A DNA stretch of 9,234 nt from Persephonella sp. (GTDB lineage Bacteria; Aquificota; Aquificia; Aquificales; Hydrogenothermaceae): positions 1-9,234 of the forward strand of contig JALTAS010000167.1 in assembly GCA_027058925.1 (NCBI GenBank), in the 5' to 3' direction. Positions 6,485 through 9,234 of the stretch are shown here, in pieces (positions within the stretch are counted from its first letter, which is position 1; every line of letters starts with the position of its first letter). Both the position numbers and the translations under genes were made by a program. The notes below the pieces were generated by a model that saw only the letters and a list, made by a program, of their open reading frames with translations, was not told the origin of the DNA and did not search any database.

Positions 6485-7113
6485 AAAATATAGTACTGGT
6501 AAGGCACGGAGAAAGTGAATACAACGCAAAAAGGATAGTACAGGGACATATTGACACAGATCTTACCCCTGCAGGAATTGTTCAGGCAAGGCTTACAGCT
6601 GAATATCTAAAGCGGTTCAGTATCCAGAAGATAATCAGCTCTGACCTTAGAAGAGCTTACAGAACAGCTGTTATAATCGGGGATGTTCTGGATCTTCCAG
6701 TAGAAAAAGACAGCAGGATAAGGGAGATGAGCTTCGGACAGTGGGAAGGCAGAAGCTACGAGCAGATTTTTAAAACAGATTACGAAACTTTCCACAGATG
6801 GCTACAAAACCCTGTAGCCTGTCCTCTCCCATCTCAGGAAGATATAAATGATTTTGAAAAAAGGATAAGATCTTTTTATCAGGACATTTTAAAGCTTGAA
6901 GAAAAAAACATACTTGTTGTTGGACATGGAGGATCTATTCAGGGGATATTATGTGTTGCATGTAACATGGGGATGGAAAACCTGTGGTCATTAAAACATT
7001 CAAACACAGGAATTTCAATAATACAGGTTTCCAACCCTGAAGTATCTATAAAACTCCTTAACTCCACAGCACATCTTGAAGATTACATAAACAAAGAAAA
7101 CCCTATTATGTAA
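6481..7113 (+). CDS. Histidine phosphatase (phosphoglycerate mutase-like), possible phosphoserine phosphatase
   Basis: This is a 210-residue protein of the histidine phosphatase branch, which uses a phosphohistidine intermediate and no metal. The RHGE motif (8-11) carries nucleophile H9. SDLRRAYRTA (54-63) supplies the second phosphate-binding arginine, E82 in REMSFGQWEG is the likely proton donor, and VVGHGG (146-151) gives the second histidine, H149. Candidates are a metal-independent phosphoserine phosphatase like that of Hydrogenobacter thermophilus (the C-terminal LNSTAHLEDY resembles that enzyme as I recall it), alpha-ribazole phosphatase, or a broad-specificity phosphatase. The sequence alone does not settle the substrate. 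True phosphoglycerate mutase is less likely because the protein is short. The ATG overlaps the acetyltransferase stop (ATGA) with AAGGA 4 nt upstream. It is the last gene of the plus-strand run and abuts the convergent gene at 7114 with no gap. Confidence 0.9.
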   Translation: MKNIVLVRHGESEYNAKRIVQGHIDTDLTPAGIVQARLTAEYLKRFSIQKIISSDLRRAYRTAVIIGDVLDLPVEKDSRIREMSFGQWEGRSYEQIFKTDYETFHRWLQNPVACPLPSQEDINDFEKRIRSFYQDILKLEEKNILVVGHGGSIQGILCVACNMGMENLWSLKHSNTGISIIQVSNPEVSIKLLNSTAHLEDYINKENPIM

Positions 7114-7476
7114 TTATTTTGCACCAAACTGATCACACGCATCAAAAACATATTTCATATAAGCAACGCAGGGACCACCTCCCATAAGAGTTGCAACCAT
7201 AGCAGACTCAACAATCTCAGCCCGAGTTGCCCCTTCTGCTATGGCGTTTTTTACATGGAATGATATACAGTATGGACACTGGGATTTTACAGAAAGGGCT
7301 ACTGAGATCAGCTCTTTTGTCTTTTTGTCTAAAGCCCCTGGTCCCTCTGTTGCTTTAAAAAATCCCATAAAAGACTCAACGAACTTAGGATAATCCTTTT
7401 TTACCTCCTCAAACAAAGAAATAAACCTTTTGTAATAAAGTTCCATATCAATTTTTGTATCGTTATTTTCTGCCAT
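7114..7476 (-). CDS. Carboxymuconolactone decarboxylase/AhpD-like protein
   Basis: This is a 120-residue all-helical protein of the AhpD/CMD superfamily. The AhpD-type core is present: E55 in KTKELISVALS, then C67-P-Y-C70-x3-H74, followed by an AIAEGATRAEIVES helix (78-91). In AhpD this CxxC plus His and Glu relays electrons to a peroxiredoxin, so a small disulfide reductase or antioxidant role is likely. True muconolactone decarboxylase activity is not indicated. Two more cysteines (C103, C114) lie in the C-terminal helices. No signal peptide or membrane segment is visible. The ATG has GGAGG (7487-7483 on the minus strand) with a 6-nt gap. It lies 48 nt downstream of ispD on the same strand and may be cotranscribed or use its own -10 at 7503-7498. 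Its stop directly abuts that of the convergent phosphatase gene. Confidence 0.9.
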   Translation of the reverse strand: MAENNDTKIDMELYYKRFISLFEEVKKDYPKFVESFMGFFKATEGPGALDKKTKELISVALSVKSQCPYCISFHVKNAIAEGATRAEIVESAMVATLMGGGPCVAYMKYVFDACDQFGAK

Positions 7477-7497
7477 AACACCCCTCCACCTGTTTTA

Positions 7498-7503
7498 ATT
7501 ATA
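7498..7503 (-). promoter_or_regulatory. Possible -10 element for the AhpD-like gene
   Basis: On the minus strand a perfect TATAAT (7503-7498) lies 21 nt before the ATG, with the ribosome site between. No hexamer resembling TTGACA lies 16-18 nt upstream, where the sequence is the ispD stop region. It is weak evidence for a separate promoter. Confidence 0.25.
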
Positions 7504-7524
7504 AATTTATTACTTTTTTATGAT

Positions 7525-8193
7525 TTATAAAGCAGTTTTTGATCTTAACAAACAGTTAGCCAGTGTAATGTCATCTTTTGTTGTTATTTTAAAATTCAGG
7601 ATAGAGCCTTCATTTATTGTTATCCTGTATCCTTCTATCTCCATTAGAAAAGAGTCATCTGTCCCAAAAATGCCTTTTTCTATTGCTTTTTTATGGGCAT
7701 CAAAAAGTTTTGAAAAAATGAAAGTCTGTGGGGTCTGAACAATGTAAAGGTTCTCTCTATTTAGGGTTCTAATCACCTTATTTCCTTTTATTTCCTTTAT
7801 TGTATCCCTTGATTTTAAAGCAGTGATACTGCCGTCCCATCCTTCCTTAACATTTTTTATACCATCTAAAAACATCTTCTCCGTTGCGAAAGGTCTTGCC
7901 GTATCGTGAATAACAACAATGTCTGCATCTTCTATTTTTTTCAGAGCATTAAATACAGATTCCTGCCTTTCCCTTCCACCGGCAACCTTAATAACATTTT
8001 TAAATGAAAAGACCTTTACCCTGTCTATATCCTCCTCAGGTAAAACCAGAATTAGATCCGTTATCAGGTCTATTTTGTTTACTGTATTGATTGAATACTG
8101 GAAGAGAGGCTCTCCTTTTAGCTTTACAAACTGCTTTTTCTCACCGAACCTTTTCCCTGACCCTGCAGCCAGCAAAACAGCTACCACTTTCAT
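7525..8193 (-). CDS. ispD: 2-C-methyl-D-erythritol 4-phosphate cytidylyltransferase IspD
   Basis: IspD joins CTP and methylerythritol 4-phosphate to give CDP-methylerythritol and pyrophosphate, the third step of the non-mevalonate isoprenoid pathway in the cytoplasm. The 222-residue protein shows the nucleotide-binding loop AAGSGKRFGEKKQF (9-22) with the catalytic arginine and lysines, GGRERQESV (72-80), HDTARPF (96-102), SRDTIK (128-133), QTPQTF (153-158), GTDDS (177-181) and NFKITTKDD (200-208). Length and motif order are normal. The start is supported by an AAGGGG site (8206-8201 on the minus strand) 7 nt upstream and by the family N-terminus. It is not beside ispF, its frequent partner elsewhere. 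The upstream 50-bp gap is shared with the divergent response regulator and contains inverted repeats. Confidence 0.97.
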   Translation of the reverse strand: MKVVAVLLAAGSGKRFGEKKQFVKLKGEPLFQYSINTVNKIDLITDLILVLPEEDIDRVKVFSFKNVIKVAGGRERQESVFNALKKIEDADIVVIHDTARPFATEKMFLDGIKNVKEGWDGSITALKSRDTIKEIKGNKVIRTLNRENLYIVQTPQTFIFSKLFDAHKKAIEKGIFGTDDSFLMEIEGYRITINEGSILNFKITTKDDITLANCLLRSKTAL

Positions 8194-8204
8194 ATTTTTA
8201 CCCC

Positions 8205-8233
8205 TTGTCCGATAATTTTAATAAAATTATAAA
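8205..8233 (+). promoter_or_regulatory. Candidate promoter of the response regulator/kinase operon
   Basis: TTGTCC (8205-8210), a 17-nt spacer and TATAAA (8228-8233) form a good sigma70-like pair. The implied start (about 8240) would leave only about 4 nt before the ATG and exclude the GGGG ribosome site, so the mRNA would be nearly leaderless. Alternatively a different -10, such as GATAAT at 8211-8216 with a poor -35, is used. Confidence 0.4.
8226..8231 (-). promoter_or_regulatory. Possible -10 element of ispD
   Basis: Minus-strand TATAAT (8231-8226) would start transcription near 8219 and give a leader of about 26 nt containing the AAGGGG site. No clear -35 is present; the expected position falls inside the response regulator coding region. 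It overlaps the plus-strand TATAAA, so the two promoters would compete. Confidence 0.35.
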
Positions 8234-8243
8234 CGGGGACAAG

Positions 8244-8888
8244 ATGAGAGTCTTAATGATTGAGGATGATCCGATCTTAGGAGAAAGCCTTGAAGAATAC
8301 CTGAAAGATAACGGTATAGAGGTTCACTGGATACAGGACGATAGGGAGATTGAATACATTTATAATTTTGACCAGTATGATGTGATAATCCTTGATCTTA
8401 TGTTAAGATACAGGAAAGGAGAAGATATCCTAAGGGAGCTCAGAAGCAAAAGAATAAACACCCCTGTCCTTATCCTTACTGCAAAATCAAATATAAAAGA
8501 CAAAGAGGTATGTTTTAATCTTGGTGCAGATGATTATCTAACAAAGCCTTTTAACCCAAAAGAGCTTCTTCTAAGAATAAACGCCCTAACAAAAAGAAAG
8601 CATATAGATGAAACACTGAAAATAGGTGATGTCGAGATAAATCTGTCAAGCAAAACACTTACAAAAAAAGGAAAAGAGATAAAACTATCAAAAACAGCAT
8701 GGGAACTGCTATACTATCTAATAAGAAATAGAGGATCTGTTGTTGAAACAGAAAGGATCCTGAACCATGTGTGGGGAGACAAACCGGTTGGAGATGAGAT
8801 AGTAAGAACATACATAAAAGAGCTCAGAAAAATTCTTCCTAAAGATGCCATTAAAACATACAAAGGGAGGGGATACAAATTAGAATAA
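8244..8888 (+). CDS. OmpR/PhoB-family response regulator
   Basis: This is a 214-residue two-component response regulator. The receiver domain (1-118) has the acidic pocket E7-D8-D9, phosphoacceptor D51 in ILDLML, the switch residue T79 in LILTAKS and K101 in LTKPF. The winged-helix DNA-binding domain (about 122-213) shows LKIGDVEINLSSKTL, LSKTAWELLYYL, HVWG, VRTYIKELRKIL and the closing YKGRGYKL wing, typical of OmpR/PhoB proteins. The residue after DLML is R55 where most members have proline, an unusual substitution in the beta3-alpha3 loop. The ATG at 8244 starts exactly at the family N-terminus RVLMIEDD and has GGGG 5 nt upstream; longer in-frame starts would run antisense through ispD and are not credible. 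The sensor kinase follows directly, and divergent ispD shares the upstream region. The signal sensed and the targets are unknown. Confidence 0.95.
   Translation: MRVLMIEDDPILGESLEEYLKDNGIEVHWIQDDREIEYIYNFDQYDVIILDLMLRYRKGEDILRELRSKRINTPVLILTAKSNIKDKEVCFNLGADDYLTKPFNPKELLLRINALTKRKHIDETLKIGDVEINLSSKTLTKKGKEIKLSKTAWELLYYLIRNRGSVVETERILNHVWGDKPVGDEIVRTYIKELRKILPKDAIKTYKGRGYKLE
8866..8870 (+). promoter_or_regulatory. Ribosome-binding site that suggests the kinase start
   Basis: GGAGG inside the regulator codons for K-G-R-G-Y lies 8 nt before the in-frame ATT at 8879. This is the ideal distance for a start there and too far (50 nt) for the TTG at 8921. The G-rich stretch is partly imposed by the conserved GRGY residues. 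Confidence 0.4.
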
Positions 8889-9234
8889 AAAAAAGGTTTT
8901 TTTCTTTTGAAAACAAGGTTTTGATAACTTTCACCTTTGTTCTTACACTTGGCTTGTCGGCTATCAACCTTGTGAGCATATTGTTTTTTAAATACAATCT
9001 TGAAAACCAGATCACAAAAGAAACGAGATTATACCTTGAGGTTTACAAATACAATCCCGGTTTAAGATTACCAGAACACATAAAGATATTTGACAAATTT
9101 CCAAATCCCGGAAAATATGAGTTTATTGGAATGGCAAACGGCAAATACATAACATACGACAGAAAATACAAGGAGGATAAACTGAAAAGTTTTGCATCAA
9201 CACTTTTATTATGGGAAGGGATACTGATTGTATC
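8879..9234 (+). CDS. Sensor histidine kinase, N-terminal part (cut by right edge)
   Basis: An open frame follows the response regulator and runs to the window end (118 codons). It begins with a basic stretch RIKKRFFSFENK, then a transmembrane helix VLITFTFVLTLGLSAINLVSILFF (8918-8989). A polar segment of about 65 residues follows (KYNLENQITKETRLYLEVYK ... FIGMANGKYITYDRKYKEDK), then the start of a second hydrophobic helix, ASTLLLWEGILIV. This two-helix layout with a short outside loop, directly after an OmpR-type regulator, fits the sensor end of a membrane histidine kinase; the HAMP, H-box and ATPase parts would lie beyond the window. No ATG or GTG occurs in frame before the first helix. The options are ATT at 8879, overlapping the regulator stop with GGAGG 8 nt upstream and keeping the basic residues, or TTG at 8921, which lacks a good ribosome site and the basic flank. 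Kinase identity is inferred from position and topology. Confidence 0.75.
   Translation, partial: MRIKKRFFSFENKVLITFTFVLTLGLSAINLVSILFFKYNLENQITKETRLYLEVYKYNPGLRLPEHIKIFDKFPNPGKYEFIGMANGKYITYDRKYKEDKLKSFASTLLLWEGILIV

Larger units (their letters stand above)
8204..8243. repeat. Nested inverted repeats between ispD and the response regulator gene (candidate operator)
   Basis: The inner dyad is ATAATTTTA (8212-8220), one central base (8221) and TAAAATTAT (8222-8230), a perfect 9-bp inverted repeat. The outer dyad is CTTGTCC (8204-8210) and GGACAAG (8237-8243), a perfect 7-bp repeat. The two centres differ by about 2.5 bp. The outer arms overlap the -35 candidate and the base just before the regulator ATG. 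Operator function is inferred from position. Confidence 0.45.

Noticed and set aside
7520..7738. Plus-strand frame antisense to the end of ispD
   Set aside because: It lies opposite conserved IspD motifs (TDD, KITTKDD), shows no ribosome site and resembles no family.
8091..8243. Upstream in-frame extension of the response regulator
   Set aside because: It would run antisense through the conserved start of ispD and add residues unlike any receiver domain. The ATG at 8244 matches the family N-terminus exactly.
8887..8903. A8-GG-T7 as a hairpin terminator after the response regulator
   Set aside because: The arms are only A:T pairs with a 2-base centre, which cannot form a stable loop, and there is no G+C stem. 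The kinase frame continues through it.

Overview
The window reads like chromosomal DNA from a thermophilic member of the Aquificota, most likely the Hydrogenothermaceae (Persephonella/Sulfurihydrogenibium side). The evidence is A+T-rich coding DNA that prefers AGA/AGG arginine codons, a visibly G+C-richer structural RNA, and a type A RNase P RNA with a 13-bp P1 helix, GNRA-capped hairpins and no P18 helix. That RNA form is known from Persephonella and Sulfurihydrogenibium, whereas Aquifex aeolicus has no rnpB. The placement is inference; no 16S rRNA or other taxonomic marker is present.

Layout. (1) Bases 1-624 (+) encode a PlsC-type acyltransferase domain whose reading frame is open through the left edge, so it is probably the C-terminal part of a larger, possibly fused protein. 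(2) Bases 2021-619 (-) form a tight three-gene operon: a Skp/OmpH-like periplasmic chaperone, a DUF62-type SAM hydrolase and a 68-residue four-cysteine protein of unknown function. (3) At 2043-2092 two divergent sigma70-like promoters share one palindromic -35 hexamer (TTGCAA). One faces the skp operon and the other the RNase P RNA gene (about 2099-2471). (4) Bases 2099-7113 (+) are a co-directional run: rnpB, trmD, hsp20, lon, an ArgA-like acetyltransferase and a histidine phosphatase. Its gaps are 24, 29, 2, -4 and -4 nt and no intrinsic terminator is visible. (5) Bases 8193-7114 (-) carry ispD and a small AhpD-like protein. (6) From 8244 (+) an OmpR-type response regulator is followed by the N-terminus of a membrane sensor kinase cut by the right edge.

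Working together: rnpB and trmD both mature tRNA (5' end cleavage and m1G37 methylation). Hsp20 and Lon are a holdase chaperone and an ATP-dependent protease with coupled translation. The response regulator and kinase form a two-component pair, and the 50-bp gap between it and ispD holds nested inverted repeats that could be an operator. Genes are very tightly packed: one convergent pair overlaps at its stop codons and the other abuts exactly. I see no mobile element, CRISPR array, tRNA or rRNA gene.

No wholly new multi-gene system is evident. The least explained items are the shared -35 divergent promoter, the sensor kinase that lacks a standard start codon in a good position, the nested dyads beside ispD, and the small Cys4 protein.
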